Notes: generated by a model from the sequence alone, not told the origin. Counted from the first letter of the stretch, positions 43,174 through 52,560 are shown. The stretch is DNA of 64,000 nt from Muricoccus nepalensis (GCF_006438825.1 NZ_RCZP01000024.1:16461-80460); one strand, 5' to 3'. Program-made: numbers and translations.

Positions 43174-44664
43174 TCAGGCGGCCCCGCCCTGCGCCCGCAA
43201 CCGCCCCACCAGCGCGTCGATCCCGCCCCGCAGCACCTCGCCGTGCCGCGCCAGCTCGCCGCTCGAGCGCCGCACGCCCTCGACGGCCTCCCGCGCCTCG
43301 CGCACGGAGAGGCCGACGCGCGTCACGCCCTCCTCCACGCGCCGCGTCCCCGCCGAGACCTCGCCCGCGGCCTGGCCGATCCCGCGCGTCGCCACGTCCT
43401 GCTGGCCGACGGCGGCGGCGATCGCGCCGGCGATGCCGCTCGTCCGCTCGACCGTGCCGCCGATGCCCTGCAGCACCGCGATCGTCGCCTCCGTCGCCCG
43501 CCGCATGGCCGCCACCTGCGCGCCGATCTCCTCCGTCGCCGTGGCGGTCTGCCCGGCCAGCGCCTTCACCTCGGAGGCGACGACCGCGAAGCCCTTGCCG
43601 TGCTCCCCCGCCCGCGCCGCCTCGATCGTCGCGTTGAGCGCGAGAAGGTTCGTCTGCCCCGCGATCTCCCCGATCAGCCGCACCACGTCCCCGATCCGCT
43701 CGGCGCCCTCCGTCAGCTCGCGCACCGTCGCGTCGGCCGCGCGCACCTCCTGCACGGCCTCGCCGGCGATCGCCGCGGTCTCGGCCACCCGCGCGGTGAT
43801 GTCGCGCAGCGTGGCCGACATCGCCTCGGCGGCGGCGGCCACGCGGCCCACGCCCTCCCCCGCCTCCCGCGTGTCGACGGCCGCCCCCGCGGCTTGGCGC
43901 TCCACCAGCCCGATCGTGTCGCCGAGCGCGTCGGCGGACTGGCCCAACCCGGCCGAGGAGGTCGACAGAAGCCCCACGATCTCGCCCAGCGACCGCTCCA
44001 TCTCGGCCGCGATCGCCACCGACGCCTCGCGGCGCCCGGCCGCGGCCCGTGCCTCCGCCGCCGCCCGCTCCTCCTCCCGCTCCCCGGCGAGCAGCGCCAC
44101 CTCCGCCATGGCGCGCTCCGCCTCCTCGATCGCGGCCGCGCCGCGCGCGGTCAGCCAGGCGAGGGCCGCGGCCTCGAAGAGGAGGATGACGGCGTGGAAC
44201 ACCACCCGCGCGAGGTCCGCCCCGCCCGGGAAGACCGCCGCCGGCAGCGCGAAGTTGAGGACGAGGTGGTGCAGCGCGACCGCCGCCGTGCCGACGAGCA
44301 CCGGCCGGTAGTCAAGCATGGCGGCGGTCACGGCCAGCGCCGCGAAGAAGTGCATGTGCGCGTCCGCCTGCCAGGGATGGCCGGCCAGCTCCTCCACCAG
44401 CAGCGCCGGCATGGCGCAGAGCACCGCCGCCAGGGTCGCGCGCGTGGCCGGCGTGCCCGGCCGGGCGGCATGCGACGCCGCGGCCGCCCCGAAGAGCACG
44501 AGCCAGAGCCCCAGCATGGCCCGGACACGGCCGTGGACGAGCCACCCCGCCGCGAGCAGCGCCGGGCCGTGCAGCGCGACGATGCCGAGGATCGCGCGCT
44601 CGGAGACGAGGCGCAGCCCCGCGAGGCGGGTGCCGACGGGGGTCGCTAGGGGCGGGGCGAGCAC
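43174..44664 (-). CDS. Methyl-accepting chemotaxis protein
   Basis: This 496-residue chemoreceptor lacks a large periplasmic domain. About six membrane segments occupy residues 25-175, including [20 protein letters not shown] and [19 protein letters not shown], a His-containing integral-membrane sensor. A coiled coil follows, then the signalling domain with the hairpin tip [20 protein letters not shown] and [16 protein letters not shown]. The GTG start at 44664 overlaps the 3' end of a small membrane-protein gene by 19 bases. The C-terminus has no CheR pentapeptide. The His-rich membrane module may sense a gas, metal or redox state; that is inference. Confidence 0.92.
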   Translation of the reverse strand: MLAPPLATPVGTRLAGLRLVSERAILGIVALHGPALLAAGWLVHGRVRAMLGLWLVLFGAAAASHAARPGTPATRATLAAVLCAMPALLVEELAGHPWQADAHMHFFAALAVTAAMLDYRPVLVGTAAVALHHLVLNFALPAAVFPGGADLARVVFHAVILLFEAAALAWLTARGAAAIEEAERAMAEVALLAGEREEERAAAEARAAAGRREASVAIAAEMERSLGEIVGLLSTSSAGLGQSADALGDTIGLVERQAAGAAVDTREAGEGVGRVAAAAEAMSATLRDITARVAETAAIAGEAVQEVRAADATVRELTEGAERIGDVVRLIGEIAGQTNLLALNATIEAARAGEHGKGFAVVASEVKALAGQTATATEEIGAQVAAMRRATEATIAVLQGIGGTVERTSGIAGAIAAAVGQQDVATRGIGQAAGEVSAGTRRVEEGVTRVGLSVREAREAVEGVRRSSGELARHGEVLRGGIDALVGRLRAQGGAA

Positions 44665-44930
44665 GGCGGGTTGTGTCTCCAGGCGAGGGTGAGGCCGAAG
44701 GCGGAGCGGATGGCGGCGCCGTCCCCCGCGAGAACCGCGAAGCCCGGCGCGGGCGTGTCGACGAGCGAGACCCCGGCGAGCGCGGGGTCGCCGAACAGCG
44801 CCTCCATTCCCCCGGCGCCCAGGCGCACCAGCACGGGCCCCTCCCCCTCCGGCCAGAGCCGGCTCCCGAGGACGGACACCGTCGCCAGCACGATCATCGC
44901 CAGGGCGGGCAACAGGTCGTGGAAGCGCAT
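44646..44930 (-). CDS. Small single-pass membrane protein upstream of the chemoreceptor
   Basis: This 94-residue protein starts [21 protein letters not shown], giving one N-terminal transmembrane segment or uncleaved signal. A periplasmic-looking domain follows with [35 protein letters not shown] and a C-terminal [12 protein letters not shown] do not recognise the family. Its last 19 bases overlap the chemoreceptor start, so the two are likely coupled in translation. The most natural hypothesis is an accessory subunit of the receptor. A longer open frame to 44975 exists but lacks a better start. Confidence 0.6.
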   Translation of the reverse strand: MRFHDLLPALAMIVLATVSVLGSRLWPEGEGPVLVRLGAGGMEALFGDPALAGVSLVDTPAPGFAVLAGDGAAIRSAFGLTLAWRHNPPCSPRP

Positions 44931-44973
44931 GGCCAGATGCTGGCCACCACGGGTTTTGATTCGGTTAAGCAAC

Positions 44974-45011
44974 AAAAAGATGATCGGGGGCTCCGCCCTC
45001 GCGGGCGGCCC
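44974..45011 (-). terminator. Possible terminator after the molybdoenzyme gene
   Basis: On the minus strand a GC-rich hairpin with a GCGA loop and a small bulge (45011-44988) is followed 9 bases later by TTTTT. It lies between the BisC-like gene and the small membrane-protein gene. The distance to the T-run is long. Confidence 0.35.
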
Positions 45012-45039
45012 GGTCCGGCCCCCCCGCCGGCGGCCGCGC

Positions 45040-47358
45040 TCAGCCGTCGCCGGCCGGCGCCTCCCGGGCGATCGCCGGCGGCCGGTGCACCCGCACCTCC
45101 GGCAGCGGCCCCGTCCAGGCCTCCACCTGCACGAGGCAGGACTGGGCCGAGGCCCCCTGGCCGAGCGAGGAGGTGCCGACGTCCCGCGTCAGCACGTTGG
45201 CGTTCCCGTGGACGCAGAGCGGCCCGGCCTCGGTCTCCCGCGGGTCCCACCAGGCGCCGGTGGACATGGTCACCACCCCCGGCCGCAGCCCCTCCTCCAG
45301 CACGAGGCCGGCCAGCGCCGCCCCCCGGTCGTTGAAGACCCGCACCACCTGCCCGGCCGCGAGCCCGCGCGCGCCGGCGTCCGCCGGGTGCATCCGGATC
45401 GGCTCCCGCCCCTCGATCTTGCTCGCCCGCGCCGCGCGCGCGGGGTCGAGCTGCCCGTGCAGCCGCGTCGCCGGCTGGTTCGAGAGAAGGTGCAGCGGGA
45501 AGCGCGACACGTCCCCGCCGAGCCACTCCCGCGGCGCGCGCCACACGGCGTGGCCGGGCACCTCCGGGTCGCCGAAGCCCGCGATCGTCTCGGAGTAGAG
45601 CTCCACCTTGCCCGAGGGCGTCCCCAGCGGCGCGGCCGCGGGGTCGGCCACGAAGTCGGCGAACCCCACGAAGTCGCCCGCCGCGGGCGGCGCGAACTCG
45701 ATGTGCCCCTCCGCCCAGAAGCGGTCGAAGTCCGGCACCGTCTCGCCCAGGGCGTCGCAGGCGCGGCGGAAGCGGTCGTAGAGGTGCCGGAGCCAGGCCC
45801 CCTCGTCGCGCCCCTCCGTGAAGCGCTCGCGGTAGCCGAGCGCCTCCGCCACGTCGGCGAAGGCGTCGTGGTCGTTGCGCGCCTGCCCCTGCGGCGGCAC
45901 CGCCCGGTGCATCGCCCGCAGGAAGCGGTCGCGCGAGGCGCTCGCGATGTCGTTCCGCTCGAGCGTGGTGGTCGCGGGAAGCACGATGTCCGCGTGGCGC
46001 GCGATCGAGGTCCACCACGGCTCCGACACCACGATCGTCTCGGGCCGGGAGAAGGCGCGCGCCAGCCGGTTGAGGTCCTGGTGGTGGTGGAAGGGGTTGC
46101 CGCCCGCCCAGAACACGAGGCGGATGTCCGGCAGCACGATGTCCCGCCCGTTGTAGCGCAGCACCTCCCCCGGCCGCTCCAGCAGCTCCGTCACGCGCGC
46201 GACGGGGATCGCGGTTCGCACGGGGTTGCGCGTCGCCGGCAGGTTCACCGTCGGCAGCTCCCGCCGCGCCGTCCCCATGCCGTTGATGCTGCCGTAGCCG
46301 AAGGCGATCCCCTGGCCGGGCTTGCCGATGCCGCCCAGCGCGCTGGCCAGGGCGACGAGCGCCCACCAGGGCTGCTCCCCGTGCTCGGCGCGTTGGATGG
46401 ACCAGGTGGCGGTGAGCATCGTCGGCACGCCCGCCGCCTCCAGCGCCAGCGCCCGGATCCGCTCCGCCGGCACGTCGCAGAGGGGCGCCGCCCATTCCGG
46501 CGTCTTGGGCACCCCGTCCGCCTCGCCCGTCACGTAGGCGCGCAGCCGGTCCCAGCCGGTCGTGCAGCGGGAAAGGAACTTCCGGTCCTCGAGCCCCGCG
46601 GCGACGATCGCCCCGATCATCGCCAGCACCATCGCCGCGTCGCCGCCCGGCCGGATCGGCACCCACTCGGCGCCGAGGAACCCCGCCGTGTCGTCCCGCA
46701 GCGGGCTGACGTTGACGAAGCGCAGCCCCGCCTCCACGGCCTGGCGCATCAGCGGCACGTACTCGTGCGCGCCCCCGCCGCCCGCCGTCACCAGCCCGTT
46801 CTTGAGCGGCAGCCCGCCGAAGCAGACCATCAGCCGCGCGTGGCCGACGATGCTCCGCCAGTCCGTCACCGGCCCCGTGACGACGTCGTTCGTCCCCAGC
46901 ACGTGCGGCATCAGCGTCATGCCCGCGCCGTAGGAGTAGTTCGTCACCTGCGTGGTGAAGCCGCCGCCCAGGCCGAGGAGGCGCTGCAGCTGGCTCCGCG
47001 CGTGGTGGAAGCGCCCGGCCGAGGCCCAGCCGTAGGATCCGCCGAGGATCGAGGCGTCCCCGTGCTCCGCCCGCACCCGCGCGGTCTCCTCCGCCACCAG
47101 CCGCACCGCCCGGTCCCAGGGGACGGGCACGAAGCGGTCCCGCCCGCGCGCGGAGCCCCGCCGCTCCCCGCGCAGCCAGCCCTCCCGCACGTAGGGGCGG
47201 TCGATGCGGCACTCCGCGTGGACAAGGTCGGGCATGCCCTCGATCAGCGGCCCCGGGTGCGGGTCGCGCGCGAAGGGCCGGGTGCCTATCACCCGCCCCT
47301 CCTCCACGACGGCGTCGAAGTAGCCCCAATGGGCGGCGTGCGGCGTGATCAGGACCAT
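45040..47358 (-). CDS. bisC: Molybdopterin oxidoreductase, biotin sulfoxide reductase-like
   Basis: This 772-residue molybdoenzyme belongs to the DMSO reductase family. It has no N-terminal Fe-S cysteine motif and no signal peptide, so it is cytoplasmic, as BisC is. ILGGSYGWASAGRFHHARSQ holds the serine expected to bind Mo. VFWAGGNPFHHHQDLNRL, VVSEPWWTSIARHADIVLPAT and the C-terminal GNANVLTRDVGTSSLGQG are hallmarks of the BisC/TorA/DorA group. Probable substrates are sulfoxides or N-oxides, for example biotin or methionine sulfoxide. The ATG at 47358 gives the full length of the soluble type. There is no cytochrome partner gene nearby. Confidence 0.88.
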   Translation of the reverse strand: MVLITPHAAHWGYFDAVVEEGRVIGTRPFARDPHPGPLIEGMPDLVHAECRIDRPYVREGWLRGERRGSARGRDRFVPVPWDRAVRLVAEETARVRAEHGDASILGGSYGWASAGRFHHARSQLQRLLGLGGGFTTQVTNYSYGAGMTLMPHVLGTNDVVTGPVTDWRSIVGHARLMVCFGGLPLKNGLVTAGGGGAHEYVPLMRQAVEAGLRFVNVSPLRDDTAGFLGAEWVPIRPGGDAAMVLAMIGAIVAAGLEDRKFLSRCTTGWDRLRAYVTGEADGVPKTPEWAAPLCDVPAERIRALALEAAGVPTMLTATWSIQRAEHGEQPWWALVALASALGGIGKPGQGIAFGYGSINGMGTARRELPTVNLPATRNPVRTAIPVARVTELLERPGEVLRYNGRDIVLPDIRLVFWAGGNPFHHHQDLNRLARAFSRPETIVVSEPWWTSIARHADIVLPATTTLERNDIASASRDRFLRAMHRAVPPQGQARNDHDAFADVAEALGYRERFTEGRDEGAWLRHLYDRFRRACDALGETVPDFDRFWAEGHIEFAPPAAGDFVGFADFVADPAAAPLGTPSGKVELYSETIAGFGDPEVPGHAVWRAPREWLGGDVSRFPLHLLSNQPATRLHGQLDPARAARASKIEGREPIRMHPADAGARGLAAGQVVRVFNDRGAALAGLVLEEGLRPGVVTMSTGAWWDPRETEAGPLCVHGNANVLTRDVGTSSLGQGASAQSCLVQVEAWTGPLPEVRVHRPPAIAREAPAGDG

Positions 47359-47566
47359 GGCAACCGACCATCCCCCGTCGCGGCCGCGCGATCAACCGCG
47401 CGCGGCGCCGACCCGGCCGGGGGACCCGCAACCGCCGCCCGGAAGCCGGCGTTCCTCCAGGTGATACGGCGCCGCGCCGGACCGCGCGCCGCTCCCCTCT
47501 CCCGCCGCCCCGCCGCCCCCGCCCGCCGGGCGGCCTCGCCGCGCCCCATCCCCAGGAGTTCCCCGC

Positions 47567-48631
47567 ATGGACGACAAGACGAACGACCCCGCGCCCTCGC
47601 GCCGCCAGATCGTGGGCGGCGTGACCGCCGGCGCCGCCATGGCCGCCGTCGCCGCGCCTGCGCTCGCCCAAACGCAGGGGAGCGCCCAGGGCGGATCCCA
47701 GGGCGCCGCCCTCGGCTCCGGCACCGGCACGACCCCGCCCCTGCCGCTCGCGGTGCCGCACGACCCCCGCGACGCCTACCCCCGCCCGCCCTTCAAGGTG
47801 CAGACCCAGGCCGCCCCGGGCCTCGCCGGCCGGATGGAGCCCCGCCCCGACCACGGCGAGGCGAGCTACCGCGGCACCGGGCGCCTGATGGGCCGCAAGG
47901 CCCTCATCACCGGCGGCGATTCCGGCATCGGCCGCGCCGCCGCCATCGCCTACGCGCGCGAGGGCGCGGACGTCGCCATCGGCTACCTGCCGGCGGAGCA
48001 GGAGGACGCCGACGAGGTCCTGGCCATCATCCGCGACGCCGGCCGCAAGGCGGTCGCCCTGCCCGGCGACATCCGCGACGAGGCCTTCTGCAACCGCATG
48101 GTCGAGACCGCGGTGCGCGAGATGGGCGGGCTCGACATCCTCGTGAACAACGCGGGCATGCAGCGCGCCCAGCAGTCGATCGCCGACATCACGACGGAGC
48201 AGTTCGACGCGACCTTCAAGACGAACGTCTACGCGCCCTTCTGGATCACCCGCGCGGCCCTGCCCCACCTGAAGCCGGGCGCCGCCATCATCATCACCGC
48301 CTCCGAGCAGGCCTACGACCCCTCGGCCGTCCTCTTCGACTACGCCCAGACGAAGGCCTCGAACGTCGCCTTCTCCAAGGCGCTGTCCAAGCAGCTCGCG
48401 GGGAAGGGCATCCGCGTGAACGCCGTGGCGCCGGGCCCCTACTGGACGGCGCTGCAGCCCTCCGGCGGCGCCATCCCGGCGGCGCTAGCCGAGTTCGGCG
48501 CCAAGACCTCCCTCGGCCGCCCCGGCCAGCCCGTGGAGATCGCCCCGGTCTACGTCCTGCTGGCGAGCCAGGAGTCGAGCTTCACCACCGGCCAGGTCTT
48601 CGGCGCCTCCGGCGGCGGCGGCTTCCCCTGA
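47567..48631 (+). CDS. Tat-signal SDR family oxidoreductase (YghA-like)
   Basis: This 354-residue short-chain dehydrogenase/reductase has an N-terminal twin-arginine signal (PSRRQIVGGVTAGAAMAAVA, cleaved near ALAQT). A low-complexity linker of about 70 residues follows. The Rossmann motif GRKALITGGDSGIGRAAAIA, NNAGMQ, the catalytic segment TASEQAYDPS and YAQTK follow in order. The C-terminal TGQVFGASGGGGFP matches the YghA subgroup of aldehyde/alcohol reductases. An NAD(P)-dependent enzyme exported by Tat would have to carry its cofactor or act otherwise; that makes localisation notable. AGGAG precedes the ATG at 47567. Confidence 0.88.
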   Translation: MDDKTNDPAPSRRQIVGGVTAGAAMAAVAAPALAQTQGSAQGGSQGAALGSGTGTTPPLPLAVPHDPRDAYPRPPFKVQTQAAPGLAGRMEPRPDHGEASYRGTGRLMGRKALITGGDSGIGRAAAIAYAREGADVAIGYLPAEQEDADEVLAIIRDAGRKAVALPGDIRDEAFCNRMVETAVREMGGLDILVNNAGMQRAQQSIADITTEQFDATFKTNVYAPFWITRAALPHLKPGAAIIITASEQAYDPSAVLFDYAQTKASNVAFSKALSKQLAGKGIRVNAVAPGPYWTALQPSGGAIPAALAEFGAKTSLGRPGQPVEIAPVYVLLASQESSFTTGQVFGASGGGGFP

Positions 48632-48655
48632 TCGGCTCCCCCTGATCCGGGCATG

Positions 48656-48687
48656 AAAAAGGGCCGGGGAGTTTCCTCCCCGGCCCT
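48656..48687 (-). terminator. Rho-independent terminator after the DUF1328 gene
   Basis: A perfect 12-bp stem (48660-48671 with 48676-48687) and a 4-base loop are followed on the minus strand by TTTTT (48660-48656). It also lies just after the plus-strand SDR stop and may serve both genes. Confidence 0.85.
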
Positions 48688-48706
48688 CATCCCGGATGGC
48701 GCGTGG

Positions 48707-48895
48707 TCAGACCCCGCGGCCGCGCCCCATGAAGTTCATCACCAGCATGATGAGGAACAGCACGATGAAGATGTAGAACAGGATCTTCGCGATGCCGACG
48801 GCGGCGCCCGCGATGCCGCCGAAGCCGAGAACGCCCGCGATCAACGCGACGACAAGGGCGATGATCGCCCAGCGCAGCAGACTGCCTTCAGCCAT
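48707..48895 (-). CDS. DUF1328 (YtjA-like) membrane protein
   Basis: This 62-residue protein has two membrane segments: [20 protein letters not shown] and [34 protein letters not shown] between them is the family core. It is close to YtjA of E. coli, a small membrane protein linked to stress in some bacteria but without a defined role. ATG at 48895 has GGGGG upstream and starts the conserved part; the longer frame to 48949 is not conserved. A strong terminator follows. Confidence 0.9.
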   Translation of the reverse strand: MAEGSLLRWAIIALVVALIAGVLGFGGIAGAAVGIAKILFYIFIVLFLIMLVMNFMGRGRGV

Positions 48896-48986
48896 GGTAA
48901 CCCCCGGTCCGTGAACGTGACGGGATGTGAACAAGCCGGGGGCTTGCAAGTTTCAGCCTCGTCCCCTCACGGCGCCGTGCCGCGCC

Positions 48987-50183
48987 TCACCCCTCGATGA
49001 TCCGCCGCGCCCCCTCCGCCAGCACGCGCATGCCGAGCGCCAGGTCCTCCTCCGAGGTGTCCTCCGTCCAATGGTGGCTGATGCCGTTGATGGAGGGCAC
49101 GAAGAGCATCGCCGCCGGCATCACCCGCGCGAGGTACTGCGCGTCGTGCCCCGCGCCCGAGGGCATGCGCTGCCAGCGGCCGGGCGCGATCGCCTCCGCC
49201 GCCGCGGCCAGCGCGTCCTGCAGCGCGGGGTCGCTGACAGCCGGCGTGGAGAGCGACATCGCCTCCAGCACCGCCGGGCAGCGCTCCCGCCGGTTGCTCT
49301 CGGCCACGCAGCGCCGCAACACCCCCTCCAGCCGCCGCAGCACCTCGATATCCACGTCGCGGTACTGGAAGAGGATCTCGGCGCCCCCCGGGATGATCGA
49401 CGGCGCGCCGGGCGAGAGCGCGATGCGCCCCGCGGTCCAGACCGTGCGCTCGCCGCAGTGGCGCGGGAACTCCTCGTCGATCATGGTCAGCAGCCGCACG
49501 GCGGTCAGCCCCGCGTCGCGCCGCTCGGCCATGGTCGTCGTGCCCGCGTGGTTCTGCTGGCCCTCGATCGTGATGCGCCACTGCCAGATGGCGACGATCC
49601 CCGTCACCACCCCGATCCCGAGCCCCTGGCCCTCGAGCTGCCGCCCCTGCTCGATGTGCATCTCGAGGAAGGCCTTGTGCCGCCCCGGCTCCGCCCGCAG
49701 CCGCGGCCGCCCCTCCAGCCCCACCTCGCGCAGCGCGTCGCGCAGCGGCTTGCCGTGGTAGCGGTTGGCGAGGCGGTCGATCTCCGCCTCCTCCAGCAGC
49801 CCCGTGAAGGAGCGGCTGCCGATGAAGCTGCCGTAATGCCCCTCCTCGTCCGAGAAGACCGCGACGTCCACGGGCAGCCCGGCGCGCGCCAGGTGCAGCG
49901 CCGCCACGCAGCCGAGCGCGCCGTCGAGCCACCCCGCCTCGTTCTGGCTCTCCAGGTGGCTGCCGGCCAGCAGATGCGGCCCCGGCTTCGGGCTGCGGCC
50001 GAGGATGTTGCCGATCCCGTCGATCTCCGCCTCCAGCCCCTCCTCCCGCAGGCGGGAGACGAACCAGTGCCGCGCCTCCATGTCCTCGGGGGAGAAGGTC
50101 GGCCGGTGAACGCCCGTCCTGAACGCCCCGAAGCGCCGCAGCGCCTGGAGGTCCGCCAGGAAACCGTCCGTGTCCACCTTCAT
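48987..50183 (-). CDS. M20-family amidohydrolase (allantoate/N-carbamoyl-amino acid type)
   Basis: This 398-residue Zn-dependent hydrolase belongs to the M20/hydantoinase-carbamoylase group. Metal ligands are seen in LLAGSHLESQNEAGWLDGALG, FSDEEGHYG and EMHIEQG, and the dimerisation-domain histidine in GQQNHAGTTTM. SGAGHDAQYLA near the C-terminus is diagnostic of allantoate amidohydrolase and N-carbamoyl-L-amino acid hydrolases. In the first motif the usual HxDT reads HLES, a conservative change next to the metal site. The ATG at 50183 gives a normal length. A CTAGAGCGG motif is located 36 bases upstream. Confidence 0.88.
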   Translation of the reverse strand: MKVDTDGFLADLQALRRFGAFRTGVHRPTFSPEDMEARHWFVSRLREEGLEAEIDGIGNILGRSPKPGPHLLAGSHLESQNEAGWLDGALGCVAALHLARAGLPVDVAVFSDEEGHYGSFIGSRSFTGLLEEAEIDRLANRYHGKPLRDALREVGLEGRPRLRAEPGRHKAFLEMHIEQGRQLEGQGLGIGVVTGIVAIWQWRITIEGQQNHAGTTTMAERRDAGLTAVRLLTMIDEEFPRHCGERTVWTAGRIALSPGAPSIIPGGAEILFQYRDVDIEVLRRLEGVLRRCVAESNRRERCPAVLEAMSLSTPAVSDPALQDALAAAAEAIAPGRWQRMPSGAGHDAQYLARVMPAAMLFVPSINGISHHWTEDTSEEDLALGMRVLAEGARRIIEG

Positions 50184-50268
50184 GCCCGCGAGTCCCCGCC
50201 GTTGCCGTGGGCGGGATGCTAGAGCGGATCGCGCCCCCCGGGTATCGCCCCGCCCCCGGCTGCCCGCG

Positions 50269-51315
50269 TCAGAGCATCCAGCCGGCGGGCGCGGGCGCGC
50301 CGTCCACCACCACCTCGAGCGCCTCGAAGCCGGAGACCGAGAGGCCGAGCCCGTCGTCCACCCAGGCCTCGTCCTCGCCCGGCCCCGTCGCGATCCAGAG
50401 GGCGAGCGAGGCGAAGACCTTCCGCACGGCCGGGTCCTCCCAGTAGCCCGCGTCGATGGTCAGCCGCAGCGTGTCCCGGCCCGCGCCGCCGAGGGCGATG
50501 TCCGGCCGCGGCTCCCGGTCGCCGTAGGCGTGGACCACGAGGTCGTCCCCCGCCCCGCCGAGAAGGACGTCCGGGCCCATCCCGCCCTCGAGCGTGTCGG
50601 CGCCCTCCCCGCCCCGCAACACGTCCCGCCCGGCGCCGCCGAGCAGCCAGTCGTCCCCCTCCCCGCCGGCCAGGGCGTCGTCGTCGGCCCCGCCCTCCAG
50701 CGTGTCCGCCCCCGCCCCGCCTTCCAGATCGTCCTCCCCCCGCCCGCCGGCCAGGCGCAGGCCCGGCACGGGGACGGGCGCGGGCGTCGGTGACGGCGCG
50801 GCCTCGGCGGTGGGCCCGGTCGCGGGTGCGGGCGGCGCCGGCGGCGGGTCCTCCATGGGCAGGGCGGCCGGAACCACCTCGGCCACCGGCGGCGTCGCGG
50901 CGGGCGGCGCCGGCTCCGGGGGAACGGGCGCCTGCGCCACCGGCGGCGGAGGCAGCGCCGCGACCGGTTCCGCCGGCGGGGCCGGCGGGGCTATGACGGG
51001 CTCGGGCACAGGCTCGGGCACGGGGGCGGCCAGGACCGGCGCATGGGGCGGCGCCTCCGCCGGCACCGGAAAGGGGGCCGGCGCCTCCGGGGGCATCGGC
51101 GCCGGCACCTCCGAAGCGGCCGGCACCGGCGGCGCCGGCGCCACGCCCTCCGGCACGGCCGCGACCGCGCGCGGGGCTTCCATCGCCGCCAGGACCAGCG
51201 CGCCATCCGGCACGCTCGCCCCCCAGGCGAGGATGGCCTGGAGCGCCGCCTTGTGCAGGCCGCTCGCGGTGTCGGCCGGCCCCTCGGGCGACCAGGACGT
51301 CTCGGTGTTTTCCAA
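50269..51315 (-). CDS. Calcium-binding RTX-repeat protein
   Basis: This 348-residue protein has three parts. An N-terminal region of about 50 residues is followed by a long Pro/Ala/Val-rich linker (about 55-185) of PAPVPxP-type repeats. An RTX domain then follows with eight or nine copies of GGxGxDxLxGG (about 188-275), which form a calcium-binding beta-roll. A C-terminal segment of about 70 residues ends AGWML. RTX proteins are usually exported by type I secretion through a C-terminal signal; no exporter genes are next to it. The start is TTG at 51315, because a stop codon lies three codons upstream and no ATG or GTG is available near the N-terminus. The function is unknown. Confidence 0.75.
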   Translation of the reverse strand: MENTETSWSPEGPADTASGLHKAALQAILAWGASVPDGALVLAAMEAPRAVAAVPEGVAPAPPVPAASEVPAPMPPEAPAPFPVPAEAPPHAPVLAAPVPEPVPEPVIAPPAPPAEPVAALPPPPVAQAPVPPEPAPPAATPPVAEVVPAALPMEDPPPAPPAPATGPTAEAAPSPTPAPVPVPGLRLAGGRGEDDLEGGAGADTLEGGADDDALAGGEGDDWLLGGAGRDVLRGGEGADTLEGGMGPDVLLGGAGDDLVVHAYGDREPRPDIALGGAGRDTLRLTIDAGYWEDPAVRKVFASLALWIATGPGEDEAWVDDGLGLSVSGFEALEVVVDGAPAPAGWML

Positions 51316-51345
51316 GATCGTTTACCATTCGCAAGGAGTTGCCTT

Positions 51346-51373
51346 CTTGAAACCTTCCCCGGAGGCTTTCAAG
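51346..51373. promoter_or_regulatory. Inverted repeat between the RTX gene and queA
   Basis: CTTGAAA (51346-51352) and TTTCAAG (51367-51373) pair perfectly, with an inner CCT/AGG extension. It sits 31 bases upstream of the RTX start and about 115 bases upstream of queA, so it could be an operator or a transcript hairpin for either. Confidence 0.4.
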
Positions 51374-51486
51374 GGGGATGTTCATGGCCTATCTGCCCGC
51401 TCCCCCGCCGCGGACGGGCCGCGCGCCCCCGCCCCCTTGATCGGCCATCCCCCCTGCCCCCCGCATCCCCCCCCGCGCCGCGCCCG

Positions 51487-52560
51487 CTGGCCACCGCCAG
51501 CTTCGCCTTCGACCTGCCCGAGGGGCTCATCGCCCAGTCCCCGGCCCGGCCGCGCGATTCCGCGCGCCTGCTCCGCGTCGCCCCGCCCGGCGGCGAGGAC
51601 CCGGCCGAGGTCGCGGACCGGGTCGTCCGCGACCTGCCGGGCCTGCTGCGCCCGGGCGACCTGATGGTGGTGAACGACACGCGCGTGATCCCCGCCCGCC
51701 TCCGCGCCCGCCGCGGCGAGGCGCGGGTCGAGATCATGCTCAACCGCGCCGAGGCCGACGGCACCTGGCACGCCCTCGTCCGCAACGCCCGCAAGCTCCG
51801 GCCCGGGGACGTGCTGGCGATCGAGGGCGCGCCCGAGCTCGCCCCGCGCGTGGTGGAACCGCCCCAGGGCGGCGCCGTCCGCCTCGACTTCGGCCCGGAC
51901 CCGGCCGCGCTGGCCGCCGCGCTGGAGCGCGCGGGCGAGATCCCGCTGCCCCCCTACATCGCCCGCCCCGACGGCCCCCGCCCGGAGGACCGCGAGGACT
52001 ACCAGCCGATCTTCGCCCGCACCCCCGGCGCCGTCGCCGCGCCCACCGCCAGCCTGCACTTCACGCCGGCGCTGCTCGCGGCCCTCGAGGTCCGCGGCGT
52101 CGGCCGCGCGACCCTCACGCTCCATGTCGGCGCCGGCACCTTCCTGCCGCTGCGCGAGGAGGACCCGCGCGCCGGGCGCCTGCACGCCGAATGGGGCGAG
52201 GTGACGGAGAGCGCCGCCCGCGCCATCAACGAGGCCCGCGCCCGCGGGGGCCGCGTCGTCGCCATCGGCACCACCGCGCTCCGCCTGCTCGAGACCGCGG
52301 CGCGCGAGGACGGCACCCTCGCCCCCTTCCGCGGCCTCACCGACATCTTCCTCCTGCCCGGCCACCGCTTCCGCGGCGCCGACCTGCTGCTGACCAACTT
52401 CCACCTGCCCCGGAGCACGCTCTTCATGCTCGTCTGCGCCTTCGGCGGAACCGACCGGATGCGCGCGGCCTACGCCCACGCCATCGCCGCCGGCTACCGC
52501 TTCTACTCCTACGGCGACGCCTGCCTCATCGACCGCGACGACGCGGAAGCCAGCCGGTGA
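51487..52560 (+). CDS. queA: S-adenosylmethionine:tRNA ribosyltransferase-isomerase QueA
   Basis: QueA transfers and isomerises the ribosyl part of SAM onto preQ1-modified tRNA to form epoxyqueuosine. Family motifs are [21 protein letters not shown] at the N-terminus, [35 protein letters not shown] and [20 protein letters not shown]. The reading frame is intact, but there is no ATG, GTG or TTG near the conserved start. CTG at 51487, seven codons before FDLPEG, is the most natural position and is annotated here. The next canonical start upstream (GTG at 51253) would lie inside the divergent RTX gene. The stop overlaps the tgt start (GTGA). Confidence 0.9.
   Translation: MATASFAFDLPEGLIAQSPARPRDSARLLRVAPPGGEDPAEVADRVVRDLPGLLRPGDLMVVNDTRVIPARLRARRGEARVEIMLNRAEADGTWHALVRNARKLRPGDVLAIEGAPELAPRVVEPPQGGAVRLDFGPDPAALAAALERAGEIPLPPYIARPDGPRPEDREDYQPIFARTPGAVAAPTASLHFTPALLAALEVRGVGRATLTLHVGAGTFLPLREEDPRAGRLHAEWGEVTESAARAINEARARGGRVVAIGTTALRLLETAAREDGTLAPFRGLTDIFLLPGHRFRGADLLLTNFHLPRSTLFMLVCAFGGTDRMRAAYAHAIAAGYRFYSYGDACLIDRDDAEASR

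Noticed and set aside
44671..48645. 1324-residue plus-strand open frame
   Set aside because: It runs antisense to the chemoreceptor-side and molybdoenzyme genes and then out of frame with the SDR; the translation has no domain.
51043..51486. Upstream extension of the queA frame
   Set aside because: It is antisense to the RTX gene and Arg/Gly-rich; QueA proteins begin near FDLPEG.
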